The notes: generated by a model from the letters alone, not told the origin. Positions 1-8,590 are shown, counted from the first letter of the stretch. The stretch: 32,213 nucleotides of DNA from Rhodoferax sp. (GCA_026224975.1 JAMFRW010000366.1:1-32213), one strand, 5' to 3'. Numbers and translations: made by a program.

Positions 1-977
1 CCCAGCGCCTCTTCGAGCTGATCGCACGGCTCAAGGCGCAGGGCGTGGGCATCGTCTACATCTCGCACCGCATGCAGGAGATCGCCCTGATCGCCGACCG
101 CATCACCGTGCTGCGCGATGGCCGCAAGGTCGCCACGGTGGACGCCGCGACCACCAGCGCCGACCAGTTGATCGAGATGATGAGCGGGCGCAGCATCCAG
201 AACATCTACCCGCACATCCGCTCGGCACCGGGCGAAGTGGTGCTGGAGGTCGAAGGCCTGAGTTCGCGAGGCGGTGTGCGTGGGGCCAGCCTCCAGGTGC
301 GGCGCGGCGAAGTGGTGGGCCTCGCGGGGCTGGTGGGCTGCGGCAAGTCGGAGTTGTTCCGCGCCATCTACGGGCTCGATGCAGTCACCGAAGGCCGGGT
401 GCTGTTCCAGGGCCGGGACCGCACGAACGCGAGCGTCTCGCGGTTGCTGCACGAGGGCCTCTTCTACCTGCCACCCGACCGCAAGGGCGAAGGGCTGGTG
501 CTCGGATTCAGTTCGGCAGCCAACATCACGCTGCCACTGCTCTCCGGCCCCTTGCGCGGGCGTGGCGGCTGGCTGCGTCGGCGCCGCGGCGATGCGCTGG
601 CGGCCAGTGCGGCCGAGCGCGTCGAACTGGCGCCGCGCAACCTCGTCAAACCGGTGGCGCTGCTCTCGGGCGGCAACCAGCAGAAGGTGATGTTCGCCAA
701 GGGCATGACACGCGACGCGGTGCTTTATGTGTTCGACGAACCCACCGTCGGCGTCGACGTGGGCACGCGCAGCGCGCTCTACGAGGTGATCCGCGGCCTG
801 TGCGAAGGCGGCGCGGCGGTTGTGTTGATCTCGTCCGACCTGCCCGAGGTGCTGCACCTCGCCCACCGCGCCTATGTGATGTGCCGCGGCGAGGTGGCCG
901 GCGAATTGCGGGGTGACGCGATCACCGAAACCGCGCTGCTCAACCTGTTCTTCGGTGCCAAGGAAAACCCGCCATGA
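1..977 (+). CDS. Sugar ABC importer ATPase, RbsA/XylG type (5' end missing)
   Basis: Cytoplasmic ATPase of a ribose/xylose-type (CUT2) sugar importer; these proteins carry two nucleotide-binding domains in one chain. The reading frame is open from base 3, so the gene starts before the window. Visible are the end of the first domain (H-loop in YISHRMQEI) and the whole second domain: a Walker A-like GLVGCGKSE, the signature LSGGNQQKV, and Walker B VFDEPTVGVDVG. The loose Walker A of the second domain and the GVDVG motif are usual for this family. The stop overlaps the start of the permease gene by four bases (ATGA), so the two are translationally coupled. The sugar cannot be read from the ATPase; the binding-protein gene is probably outside the window. 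Confidence 0.93.
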   Translation, partial: QRLFELIARLKAQGVGIVYISHRMQEIALIADRITVLRDGRKVATVDAATTSADQLIEMMSGRSIQNIYPHIRSAPGEVVLEVEGLSSRGGVRGASLQVRRGEVVGLAGLVGCGKSELFRAIYGLDAVTEGRVLFQGRDRTNASVSRLLHEGLFYLPPDRKGEGLVLGFSSAANITLPLLSGPLRGRGGWLRRRRGDALAASAAERVELAPRNLVKPVALLSGGNQQKVMFAKGMTRDAVLYVFDEPTVGVDVGTRSALYEVIRGLCEGGAAVVLISSDLPEVLHLAHRAYVMCRGEVAGELRGDAITETALLNLFFGAKENPP

Positions 978-2041
978 ATCCGACTCCGACTCCGACGCCA
1001 ACGCTGGCGACTCTCGACGCCACCTCTCCGGCTGCTCCGCCGAGCCCGCACCGGCGCGTGCTGGGCTGGCTTCGCAGCGCGTTCCTTGCGCTCGGCGTGC
1101 TGCCCTTCATGCTGATCATCGCGATCGTCGTGTTCGCGCTGCTCTCGGACCAGTTCCTGTCGGTGCAGAACCTCACCAACCTGCTGCGCCAATCGGTCTA
1201 CCTGATCCTGGTGTCGCTGGGCCAGATGCTCGCGCTTGTCACCGGCGGCTTCGACCTGTCGGTGGGCACGGTGCTCGCACTGACCTCGGTGGTGTCGGCC
1301 TCGGTGATGCGCGAGCTCGCGCCGGCACTTCCCGATGCCGTCTGGCTGGTGATTGTCGGCGGCAGCATCGCGGGCTTGCTGGCCGGGCTGGTGGTCGGGC
1401 TGGTGAACGGGCTGGGAGTGGCGATCATCGGCGTCTCGCCCTTCATCGTGACGCTGGGCGTGCAGTCGATCGGCTTCGGCGCTGCGCTGTTCCTGACCGG
1501 CGGCGTGCCGGTCTCGGGCCTGCCGAGCGAGTTCAGCGACTGGTTCGGCTTCGGCACGCTGCTGGGGGTGCCGGTGCCCATCCTCGTGACGGCCGTCTGC
1601 GTGGTCGGCATGGGCCTGCTGATGAGCCGCACGCCCACCGGCACGCACCTGCTGGCGGTGGGCGGCAACGCCAAGGCGGCCATGCTCTCGGGCATCAAGA
1701 CACGCCGGGTGCTGATGCTGGCGTACCTGATGTGCTCCGGCCTCGCGGCGATCAGCGGTCTGTTGCTGACGGCGCGGGTCGAGACCGGCGAAGCCAACCT
1801 CGGCGGCACGATCGCGCTCGAATCCATCGCCGCCTGCGTGATCGCCGGCGTGAGCTTGCGCGGCGGCATCGGCAGGGTGCCGAACGTGGTGCTGGGCGCC
1901 ATTTTCATCGGCCTGGTGCAAAACGGCATGAACCTGACGAACGTCGGCTCCTACCTGCAGATGGTGGTGCTGGGCACGCTGCTGATCGTGGCGGTGATCG
2001 CCGACCAGATCCGCCACCGCATGATCGTGCCCGGCGGCTGA
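974..2041 (+). CDS. Sugar ABC importer permease, RbsC family
   Basis: Inner-membrane permease of the same sugar importer, 355 aa, of the branched-chain/RbsC superfamily. It has a hydrophilic N-terminal tail of about 35 residues rich in Thr and Pro, then many hydrophobic segments. The family motif GGFDLSVGTVLAL lies near residue 90, and a C-terminal stretch includes GGIGRVPNVVLGAIFIG. The start overlaps the ATPase stop (ATGA). One importer = ATPase dimer or pseudo-dimer plus two copies of this permease and a periplasmic binding protein. Length is normal to slightly long because of the N-terminal tail, which contains a short imperfect TPTPTP-like repeat. Confidence 0.93.
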   Translation: MNPTPTPTPTLATLDATSPAAPPSPHRRVLGWLRSAFLALGVLPFMLIIAIVVFALLSDQFLSVQNLTNLLRQSVYLILVSLGQMLALVTGGFDLSVGTVLALTSVVSASVMRELAPALPDAVWLVIVGGSIAGLLAGLVVGLVNGLGVAIIGVSPFIVTLGVQSIGFGAALFLTGGVPVSGLPSEFSDWFGFGTLLGVPVPILVTAVCVVGMGLLMSRTPTGTHLLAVGGNAKAAMLSGIKTRRVLMLAYLMCSGLAAISGLLLTARVETGEANLGGTIALESIAACVIAGVSLRGGIGRVPNVVLGAIFIGLVQNGMNLTNVGSYLQMVVLGTLLIVAVIADQIRHRMIVPGG

Positions 2042-2148
2042 TTCCAGCGAAGTTAGGGGCAGGCAAGGCCGGACAAGTCCGCTACCTTCCGAATCGGCGC
2101 GGCGAGGGGGCTCGGCTCGCGCAAGACAACACTCAGGAAGGACATCGC

Positions 2149-2865
2149 ATGCGAATCACCGTGATTTCGGCCGCCATGCTGGCCGCTGCATTCTTGTCGG
2201 CCGCCGCGCCCGCTGAGGCCGCCACTGTCGTGATCGACGATTTCGACACCGACCAGAGCTTTTCGAGCTGCAACTTGCCCGGTCTGCAAAACCAGGCAGG
2301 CGCCATGATTTACGGACAACGGCTGTTCTCTGGCGGCTGCCAGAAGTTGCAGGCCGGCGGCACCATGACGGTCGCCAGCGGTGAGCTGAGCTACAGCGCC
2401 GGTGGAACCCAGTCGATCGGCGTAAATGCCTTCTATTCGGCGATTCTTCCGCCGGGCTCGGGCAACCCACCGGTGGCCGTCGACCTGACCGGCGGCGGCT
2501 CGAACGACGGGTTGCTGATGCGCATCCATGTCACCGGCCACACGCTGTTCACCTTGACTGTCGCCAATGCGAGCGAATCGGCCAGCCGCCAGATCGACCT
2601 GGCCCCAGGCGCGAGCTTCATCGACCTCGCACTGCCGTTCGCGAGCTTCAGCGCCGCCTCGGCCAGCCTCTGGCAAAGCGCCACGAGCGTCTCCTACAGC
2701 ATCGCCGATCCCGGGCCGGTGGCGCCCAACACCCTCTACTCCGCTTCCGGCCAGATCGATTTCATCCGCGCCGTGCCCGAACCCGGCACCGGCGTGATGC
2801 TCTGCCTCGGCGTGCTGGCGCTGGCCGGTCGCGTGCGGCGAAAAGGCGTGGGCAGCACCGGCTGA
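2149..2865 (+). CDS. PEP-CTERM sorting domain protein
   Basis: Exported protein of 238 aa. The N-terminal signal peptide MRITVISAAMLAAAFLSAAA ends near the PAEAA site. The C-terminus has the exosortase signature: VPEPGTG, a hydrophobic helix (VMLCLGVLALAG) and a basic end (RVRRKG). Established family knowledge: exosortase (EpsH/XrtA) cuts at the PEP motif during export, usually in strains making exopolysaccharide. The body between residues 24 and 205 has no catalytic motif I recognise; it is rich in Ser, Gly and Ala and probably beta-rich. I chose this ATG because a clear ribosome-binding site (aggaagga) lies 7 bases upstream and a signal peptide follows directly. No exosortase gene is in the window. 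Confidence 0.85.
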   Translation: MRITVISAAMLAAAFLSAAAPAEAATVVIDDFDTDQSFSSCNLPGLQNQAGAMIYGQRLFSGGCQKLQAGGTMTVASGELSYSAGGTQSIGVNAFYSAILPPGSGNPPVAVDLTGGGSNDGLLMRIHVTGHTLFTLTVANASESASRQIDLAPGASFIDLALPFASFSAASASLWQSATSVSYSIADPGPVAPNTLYSASGQIDFIRAVPEPGTGVMLCLGVLALAGRVRRKGVGSTG

Positions 2866-2981
2866 TCGCCGCCCAAGCGCCGCCCGAGCGTCACCAGGCT
2901 GGTCGGTGACATGGGTTGGAACAAGGCTTGCGTAACTACGGATGCGCACTCCTTTGGGGTGCATCGACAATCCGCCAGCCC

Positions 2982-4136
2982 ATGCTCGCCCCTTCATCCT
3001 TGCCTTCACCCTTGCCCTCGACCGCCGCCCCTTCTTTCGACGTTCGCCCAGTCGTTTCCTCCCGCACGGTCGCCACGCCGCTGGTGAGCTTTCAGGGCGT
3101 CCAGAAAACCTACGACGGCGTCCACCTCGTCGTGCGGCAGCTCGATCTGGACATCCAGCGCGGCGAGTTCCTCACGCTGCTGGGGCCTTCGGGCTCGGGC
3201 AAGACGACCACGCTGATGATGCTGGCGGGCTTCGAATCGCCGACGTCGGGCGAGATCCTGCTCGACGGCAAGCCCATCACCCGCACGCCGCCGCACAAGC
3301 GCCAGTTCGGCATGGTGTTCCAGAACTACGCGCTGTTCCCGCACCTCACAGTCGGCCAGAACGTGGCGTACCCGCTGACCGTGCGCAAGGTCACCAAGGA
3401 TGAGCAGGCTCGTCGCGTCGCCAAGGCGCTGGCCATGGTGCGGCTGACCGGCATGGGCGAGCGCCTGCCCTCGCAGCTTTCGGGCGGCCAGCAGCAGCGC
3501 GTGGCGCTGGCGCGCGCGCTCGTCTTCGAGCCGCAACTGGTGCTGATGGACGAGCCGCTGGGCGCGCTCGACAAGCAGTTGCGCGAGCACATGCAGATCG
3601 AGCTGAAGGAGTTGCACCGGCAGTTGGGCGTGACCTTCGTCTTCGTCACCCACGACCAGGGCGAGGCGCTGACCATGTCGGATCGCGTGGCGGTTTTCAA
3701 CGACGGCGTGATCCAGCAACTCGCCGCCGTCGACGACATGTACGAGCGCCCGTCCAATCGATTCGTGGCCGGCTTCATCGGCGACAGCACGGTCGTCACC
3801 GGCACGCTCGAAAGCGGCGACGCGATGCGCCTGCCCGATGGCCGCCTGCTGGCCGGCGTGAACGTGAACGGCGCCAAGATCGGCTCGGCGGTCGAAGCCT
3901 GCGTTCGGCCCGAGCGCATCCTCGTGCGCCCCGGAGGCTCTGGTGGCAACACGCTGCAGGCCCGTGTCGACGGCGTGATCTACCACGGCGACCACTTGCG
4001 CCTTCTGTGCACGCTGGGCGACGGACGGACGGGCGCCAGCGTCAAGCTGCCGCTGGCCGATGGCGTGCCGCCGCAAGCCGGCCAGACCGTGACCCTCGAA
4101 TTCCCCCCCGCGCTGACGCGCATCTATTCCCTTTGA
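2982..4136 (+). CDS. Polyamine-type ABC importer ATPase (PotA-like)
   Basis: Cytoplasmic ATPase of a spermidine/putrescine-type importer, about 384 aa. Walker A GPSGSGKTT (residues 68-76), signature LSGGQQQRVALARAL, Walker B LVLMDEPLGALD and the H-loop FVTHDQ are all intact. The last 100 residues form a TOBE-type regulatory domain. The ATG at 2982 gives an N-terminal extension of about 35 residues, rich in Pro and Ser, ahead of the usual family start; a TTG at 2916 would add 22 more and looks unlikely. It is the first gene of a four-gene importer operon. Its stop lies inside a 14-base tandem duplication. Substrate could be putrescine, spermidine or another small cationic amine. Confidence 0.9.
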   Translation: MLAPSSLPSPLPSTAAPSFDVRPVVSSRTVATPLVSFQGVQKTYDGVHLVVRQLDLDIQRGEFLTLLGPSGSGKTTTLMMLAGFESPTSGEILLDGKPITRTPPHKRQFGMVFQNYALFPHLTVGQNVAYPLTVRKVTKDEQARRVAKALAMVRLTGMGERLPSQLSGGQQQRVALARALVFEPQLVLMDEPLGALDKQLREHMQIELKELHRQLGVTFVFVTHDQGEALTMSDRVAVFNDGVIQQLAAVDDMYERPSNRFVAGFIGDSTVVTGTLESGDAMRLPDGRLLAGVNVNGAKIGSAVEACVRPERILVRPGGSGGNTLQARVDGVIYHGDHLRLLCTLGDGRTGASVKLPLADGVPPQAGQTVTLEFPPALTRIYSL

Positions 4137-4151
4137 CCCATTCCCTTTGAC
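4126..4151 (+). repeat. 14-base tandem duplication carrying the ATPase stop codon
   Basis: ATTCCCTTTGACCC at 4126-4139 is followed at once by ATTCCCTTTGAC at 4140-4151, a match over 12 bases with a period of 14. The first copy holds the TGA stop (4134-4136) of the polyamine ATPase gene. The second copy is untranslated. It looks like a recent slip duplication at the end of the gene. Confidence 0.75.
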
Positions 4152-4190
4152 AGTCCCTCGGGCCAAGGCTCGATTTCCGGAGACATCCCC

Positions 4191-5216
4191 ATGAAGCACA
4201 CCCTCCTTGCCGCCTTGCTGGGCACGCTCGCCCTGCCGGCGCTCGCCCAGCAATCGCTCACCATCGTCAACTTCGGCGGCGCCAACGCCAACGCGCAGAA
4301 GAAGGCCTACTACGAGCCGTTCGAAAAGACCGGCACCAAGATCGTGCCGGTCGAATACAACGGCGAGCAGGCCAAGATCAAGGCCATGGTCGAGACCAAG
4401 AAAGTCACCTGGGATGTGGTCGAGGTCGAATCGCCCGACGTCTCGCGCGGCTGCGACGAAGGCCTGTTCGAGAAGCTCGACTACAGCAAAATAGGTAGCA
4501 AGAGCGACTTCCTCCCCGCGGCCGTGAGCGACTGCGGCGTGGGCATCTTCGTGTGGTCCACGGTGATGGCCTACAACGCCGACAAGCTCAAGACCGGCCC
4601 CACCACCTGGGCCGAGTTCTGGGACGTGAAGAAGACCCCCGGCAAGCGCGGCATGCGAAAGGGCGCGCGCTACAACCTCGAGTTCGCGCTGATGGCCGAT
4701 GGCGTGAAGCCGGCCGATGTCTACAAGGTGCTGGCCACCAAGGACGGCGCCGAACGCGCGTTCAAGAAGCTCACCGAACTCAAGCCCAACATCCAGTGGT
4801 GGGAAGCCGGCGCGCAGCCGCCGCAGTTCCTGGTGGCCGGTGACGTGGTGATGAGCACGGTCTACAACGGCCGCATCGACGCTGCCAACCGCGAAGGCAA
4901 GAACCTCAAGATCGGCTGGACCGGCGGCATCTACGACCTGGACTACTGGGTCATCCCCAAGGGCACGCCCAACAAGGACGCGGCGCTGAAGTTCATCGCC
5001 TTCGCCAGCCTGCCCGAGAACCAGGCGGTCTACGCGCAGAACATCGCCTACGGCCCGACCAACACCAAGACGCTGGCCAAGCTCGATGCCAAGGTGCTGG
5101 GCAACCTGCCAACCTCGCCGGCCAATTCGAAGGATGCGCTGCAATTCAACCTCGTGTTCTGGGCCGACCAGGGCGAGGAACTCGAGAAGCGCTTCGCTGC
5201 CTGGGCAACGCAATAA
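4191..5216 (+). CDS. Polyamine-type ABC importer substrate-binding protein (PotD-like)
   Basis: Periplasmic solute-binding protein, 341 aa, of the bacterial extracellular family 1/8 that includes PotD, PotF and YdcS. A clear signal peptide (MKHTLLAALLGTLALPALAQ) should be cut after ALA. The mature protein begins with the typical SLTIVNFGG strand; NGEQAKIKAMVETKKVTWDV and later WWEAGAQPPQFL and DYWVIPKGTPNKDAALKFI match the family layout. It binds the substrate and delivers it to the two permeases encoded just downstream. A good ribosome-binding site (ccggaga) precedes the ATG. The exact ligand is not visible from sequence; polyamine is the best family-level guess. Confidence 0.9.
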   Translation: MKHTLLAALLGTLALPALAQQSLTIVNFGGANANAQKKAYYEPFEKTGTKIVPVEYNGEQAKIKAMVETKKVTWDVVEVESPDVSRGCDEGLFEKLDYSKIGSKSDFLPAAVSDCGVGIFVWSTVMAYNADKLKTGPTTWAEFWDVKKTPGKRGMRKGARYNLEFALMADGVKPADVYKVLATKDGAERAFKKLTELKPNIQWWEAGAQPPQFLVAGDVVMSTVYNGRIDAANREGKNLKIGWTGGIYDLDYWVIPKGTPNKDAALKFIAFASLPENQAVYAQNIAYGPTNTKTLAKLDAKVLGNLPTSPANSKDALQFNLVFWADQGEELEKRFAAWATQ

Positions 5217-5226
5217 GGCGTAGCAG

Positions 5227-6447
5227 ATGGCAGACACCACAGCCCTGCAGAAGCAGTTGGCGCGCGCCGACCGGCGCCGCCAATGGCGCGCGTTCTCGCT
5301 GACGCTGCCGCTGCTGGTGTTCCTGCTGCTGACCTTCCTGATCCCGATCGCCGCGCTGCTCAAGCGCGCGGTCGAGAACCCGGAGGTCGCGAACGCGCTG
5401 CCGCGCACCGTGGCGGCCATCGCGTCGTGGGACCGCAAGGCTACCCCCGCACCCGAGGCCTTCGCGGCCTTGACGGCCGACCTGGCGACCCTGCCGGACA
5501 GCTCCGATGCTGGCACGCTGGCGCGCCGCCTGAACAGCGAGGTGCCGGGCGCGCGCTCGCTGGTCATGGGCGCCTACCGCGCGCTGCCCATGGCCGGCAC
5601 GCCCGCGGAGGTGAAGGCGAAATTGCTGGAGCTGGACCCGCGCTGGGCCGAGCCCAAGTATTGGCAGGCCATCGCCAAGAACGGCTCGCGCTGGACTGCC
5701 GATTACCTGCTCGCCTCGGTCGACCTGCGCCGCAACGCCGCCGGTGATGTGGAAGCCATGCCGGCCGAGCAGCGTGTGTACGCCCGCATCCTGGCGCGCA
5801 CCTTCGAGATCAGCGCCGTCGTCACGCTGTTCTGCCTGTTGCTGGGCTACCCGCTCGCCTGGTGGCTGGCCAACCTGCCGACGCGTACTGCCAATGTGCT
5901 GATGATCCTGGTGCTGGTGCCGTTCTGGACTTCGGTGCTGGTGCGCGTGGCCGCCTGGATCGTGCTGCTGCAATCCGAAGGTCTGGTGAACCGCGGGCTG
6001 ATGGCACTCGGCGTCACCGACCATCCGCTGGCGCTGCTCTTCAACCGCGTCGGCGTGATCATCGCGATGGTGCACATCCTGCTGCCCTTCATGATCCTGC
6101 CGCTCTACAGCGTGATGAAGAGCGTGCCGCCCACCTACCTGCGCGCGGCCGTGTCGCTCGGCAGCACGCCGCTGGCGGCCTTCTTCCGCGTCTACGTGCC
6201 GCAGACCTACCCCGGCATCGGGGCAGGTGCGCTGCTCGTCTTCATCCTGTCTATCGGCTACTACGTGACCCCGGCCCTGCTGGGCGGTGCGGACGACCAG
6301 ATGCTCAGCTACTACATCGCCCGCTACACCAACGTCGAGATCAACTGGGGCATGGCCTGCGCGCTCGGCGCCCTGCTGCTCGCGGCCACGCTGGTGCTTT
6401 ACGCGATCTACCGCAAGCTCGGCAAGGCCGAGTTGAGCCTGGGCTGA
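5227..6447 (+). CDS. Polyamine-type ABC importer permease 1 (PotB-like, with large insertion)
   Basis: Inner-membrane permease, 406 aa, first of the pair. Transmembrane segment 1 (around residues 22-42) is followed by an unusually long hydrophilic region of about 145 residues (about 45-190) before the second segment, where PotB itself has only a short loop. The remaining helices and the EAA-type coupling loop (YLRAAVSLGSTPLAAFFRV) are normal. By the positive-inside pattern the insertion should lie in the periplasm, where it could touch the binding protein. It starts 10 bases after the binding-protein gene and ends 3 bases before the next permease, so it belongs to the same operon. Confidence 0.9.
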   Translation: MADTTALQKQLARADRRRQWRAFSLTLPLLVFLLLTFLIPIAALLKRAVENPEVANALPRTVAAIASWDRKATPAPEAFAALTADLATLPDSSDAGTLARRLNSEVPGARSLVMGAYRALPMAGTPAEVKAKLLELDPRWAEPKYWQAIAKNGSRWTADYLLASVDLRRNAAGDVEAMPAEQRVYARILARTFEISAVVTLFCLLLGYPLAWWLANLPTRTANVLMILVLVPFWTSVLVRVAAWIVLLQSEGLVNRGLMALGVTDHPLALLFNRVGVIIAMVHILLPFMILPLYSVMKSVPPTYLRAAVSLGSTPLAAFFRVYVPQTYPGIGAGALLVFILSIGYYVTPALLGGADDQMLSYYIARYTNVEINWGMACALGALLLAATLVLYAIYRKLGKAELSLG

Positions 6448-6450
6448 CGC

Positions 6451-7269
6451 ATGGGCAAGCTGCCACTCTTTCCTGCGTATTCGACCCTGGGCGACAAAGC
6501 TGCGTGGTGGGCCGTGCGCATCCTGTGCGTCATGGTGCTGCTGTTCCTGCTCGCGCCGATTCTCGTCATCATGCCGCTGTCGTTCTCCGACAGCTCCTTC
6601 CTCGTCTACCCGATCACAGGCTGGTCGACCAAGTGGTATCACCAGTTGTTCGAATCGGCCGACTGGGCCCGTGCCACCAAGAACAGCTTCATCGTCGCGC
6701 CCTCGGCCACCGTGCTCGCGACGGTGCTGGGCACGCTGGCGGCAGTCGGCCTCACGCGCACCGAGTTTCCGTTCAAGGGCTTGTTGATGAGCGTGCTGAT
6801 CGCGCCGATGGTCGTGCCCATCGTCGTCGTTGGCGTGGCGACCTACCTCTTCTTCGCGCCCATCGGACTCGCCGACAGCTACATCGGCCTGATCATCGTG
6901 CACGCCGCACTCGGCGCACCCTTCGTGCTCACCACCGTGATGGCCACGCTCGCCGGCTTCAACCAGAACCTGGTGCGGGCCTCGCTGAGCTGCGGCGAAA
7001 CACCGCTGAACAGCTTCTTCCGCATCACCCTGCCGGTGATCGCGCCGGGCGTGATCTCGGGCGCGCTGTTCGCGTTCGCGACCTCGTTCGACGAAGTGGT
7101 CGTCACCCTGTTCCTCGCTGGCGCGCAACAGGTCACCCTGCCCCGCCAGATGTTCAACGGCATCCGCGAGAACATCTCGCCGACGATCGCGGCTGTGGCC
7201 ACGCTCTTGATCATCTTCACGACCAGCTTGCTGCTGGTGCTGGAGTGGCTGCGGGGGCGGCGACGCTGA
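6451..7269 (+). CDS. Polyamine-type ABC importer permease 2 (PotC-like)
   Basis: Second inner-membrane permease of the polyamine-type importer, 272 aa, a normal length for PotC. It shows six hydrophobic segments and the EAA-loop pattern LVRASLSCGETPLNSFFRITLP, which docks to the ATPase. The gene starts 3 bases after permease 1 and is the last gene of the operon. It ends only 10 bases from the stop of the convergent gene at 7280, so there is no room for a separate terminator hairpin between them. Confidence 0.92.
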   Translation: MGKLPLFPAYSTLGDKAAWWAVRILCVMVLLFLLAPILVIMPLSFSDSSFLVYPITGWSTKWYHQLFESADWARATKNSFIVAPSATVLATVLGTLAAVGLTRTEFPFKGLLMSVLIAPMVVPIVVVGVATYLFFAPIGLADSYIGLIIVHAALGAPFVLTTVMATLAGFNQNLVRASLSCGETPLNSFFRITLPVIAPGVISGALFAFATSFDEVVVTLFLAGAQQVTLPRQMFNGIRENISPTIAAVATLLIIFTTSLLLVLEWLRGRRR

Positions 7270-7279
7270 GCGAACCTTT

Positions 7280-8224
7280 TCAGTCGTCGTTCGCAGCTCC
7301 CGGGCTGCGGCCGCCGGCTTCCATGAAGTTCGACAGGCCTTCCCGGCCCTGAGCTTGCGCAGCGGCCGCCAGGCCAACAGCGCGGCGCAACAGCGCATCG
7401 GGTTGCGCGCCATCTTGTGGGTACTGGCCAATGCCGATCGCCACCGCCACGGCCACGTCGTTGCCGCTGATCATGAAAGGCTGCATCAGCGCCTTCAACA
7501 GCTTGACGCCCACGCGGTCCGCATCGGCGGGCGCGAGGATGGAGCCGAGCAGCACGGCAAACGAATCGTCGCCGAGGGACGCCACCACATCGCTCGCGCG
7601 CACCCCGGCGCGCAGCCGCACGCCGACCTTGCGGCGCAGCACGTTGGCCGACTCACGGCCGAGCCGCGCTTCGGTCGTCGACAAGCCCTCGACGCGCAGC
7701 GCCAGCACGGCCATCGGCGCGGGCTCGCGTTCGCGCAGCGCGAGCAACTGGCTCATGTGCTCGATCAACTGCTGCTGGTGCGGCAGGCCGGTTTCCAGAT
7801 CGGTGGCGTAGGCCTTGCGCGCGTCGCGCTCCAGGCGCTTGCGCTCGATGGCGGCGCGCAGGCGCGGTGCGAGTGATGACGCCACGACCGACTCAGCAGC
7901 CTCGCCCGGCGCCCAGGTGATCACGTCCTGCGCGCCGCGCTCCAGCCAGGCCAGCATCGCGGCCGGCTCGGCCTGCGGCCCTGCCACCACGGCGGCAGTG
8001 TCGCCGCCCGCGTAAGCCAGCACCTGCTGCGCATCCGCATCGTCGCCCTGCCCTGCGGCCAGCAGCAGCACATCGCACTCTTCGCTCGCGAGCTTGGCCA
8101 GGGCCTGATCGCGGTTGTCGCAGGCATCCAGCGTGAACGGGCCGAAGGGCGAGGCTTCCAGCGCAGCGACGATCTCGCTGGCGAGCGGAAACAGGCTGAC
8201 GATGTGCAAGGGTGTGGCTGACAT
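7280..8224 (-). CDS. Receiver-like + degenerate GGDEF domain protein
   Basis: Cytoplasmic protein of 314 aa. Residues 1-120 look like a response-regulator receiver fold (DVLLLAAGQG around residue 51 in place of the usual phospho-Asp strand), without a convincing phospho-acceptor setting. Residues 140-300 look like a diguanylate-cyclase domain: DLETGLPHQQQL replaces the usual D-LTGL-NRR motif, and GDDSF (residues 218-222) stands where GGDEF/GGEEF should be. The second Gly and the acidic fourth residue are lost, so cyclase activity is unlikely. It may bind c-di-GMP or GTP, or act through protein contacts. No EAL domain is present. The upstream minus-strand neighbour is a small lipoprotein gene. 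Confidence 0.8.
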   Translation of the reverse strand: MSATPLHIVSLFPLASEIVAALEASPFGPFTLDACDNRDQALAKLASEECDVLLLAAGQGDDADAQQVLAYAGGDTAAVVAGPQAEPAAMLAWLERGAQDVITWAPGEAAESVVASSLAPRLRAAIERKRLERDARKAYATDLETGLPHQQQLIEHMSQLLALREREPAPMAVLALRVEGLSTTEARLGRESANVLRRKVGVRLRAGVRASDVVASLGDDSFAVLLGSILAPADADRVGVKLLKALMQPFMISGNDVAVAVAIGIGQYPQDGAQPDALLRRAVGLAAAAQAQGREGLSNFMEAGGRSPGAANDD

Positions 8225-8347
8225 GAGGCGGCGGGGTGTGAAGCTGGCGGGTTGGAGCTGGCGGTAAGAAGGCTGCGAGCGAGCCTGCGGGAGCGTTCAT
8301 TGTGATGCCGCTGCGGCGGGTGTGAGGGCGAGAAATACCCGGCGGAT

Positions 8348-8506
8348 TCAGCGACCGCGCGCAATCTCAGACTGCACGCTGGAGCCCGGTGCCACGCCGC
8401 CCAGCACCGGCGCATTGCTGTAGCCGGATGTCGTGGCGCAGCCAGACAAGCCGGCAGTGGCAAGCACGGTCAGGATCACACTGGCGACGGCGGAGGGGAT
8501 GCGCAT
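8348..8506 (-). CDS. Small lipoprotein, 52 aa
   Basis: A short gene read on the minus strand. The product starts [19 protein letters not shown] and has a lipobox LSGC at residues 20-23, then a mature part of 30 residues ([15 protein letters not shown]...) rich in Gly, Ser and Ala. The signal peptide, lipobox and clean stop support a real gene. After lipid attachment at Cys23 it would be anchored to the inner or outer membrane; the residues just after Cys (Ala, Thr, Thr) do not include an Asp retention signal, which suggests the outer membrane. It sits 123 bases upstream of the degenerate GGDEF gene, in the same direction. I do not recognise a family. Confidence 0.7.
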   Translation of the reverse strand: MRIPSAVASVILTVLATAGLSGCATTSGYSNAPVLGGVAPGSSVQSEIARGR

Positions 8507-8580
8507 GGTCAGGGGACGATAGCAGGCGGCGCGCCGCCATCGCGACGAGCCGCTTATGTCTTGTAAAGACCTTCAGCACT

Positions 8581-8590
8581 GTACGCGTAC
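8581..8590. repeat. 10-base perfect palindrome upstream of the chemotaxis receptor gene
   Basis: GTACGCGTAC is self-complementary and lies 87 bases before the receptor start, in the leader/promoter region. It could be part of an operator. It may equally be chance, as CG-rich palindromes are common in this genome. Confidence 0.3.

Noticed and set aside
872-2017. Minus-strand open frame of 381 codons opposite the sugar permease
   Set aside because: It is the shadow of a clear RbsC-type permease gene; a His/Gln-rich product with no known fold.
913-2148. In-frame extension upstream of the PEP-CTERM gene through the whole permease gene
   Set aside because: The frame happens to be open, but the signal peptide and ribosome-binding site at 2149 fix the true start, and the upstream part is an off-frame reading of the permease.
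3006-5567. Minus-strand open frame of 853 codons opposite the polyamine importer genes
   Set aside because: It is antisense to two well-supported genes, has no family motif, and its Arg/His/Gly-rich composition is that of a GC-rich shadow frame.
5146-7431. Minus-strand open frame of 761 codons opposite the two permeases
   Set aside because: Its composition (Gln, His, Arg, Asp repeats) is typical of the antisense of membrane-protein genes at high GC.
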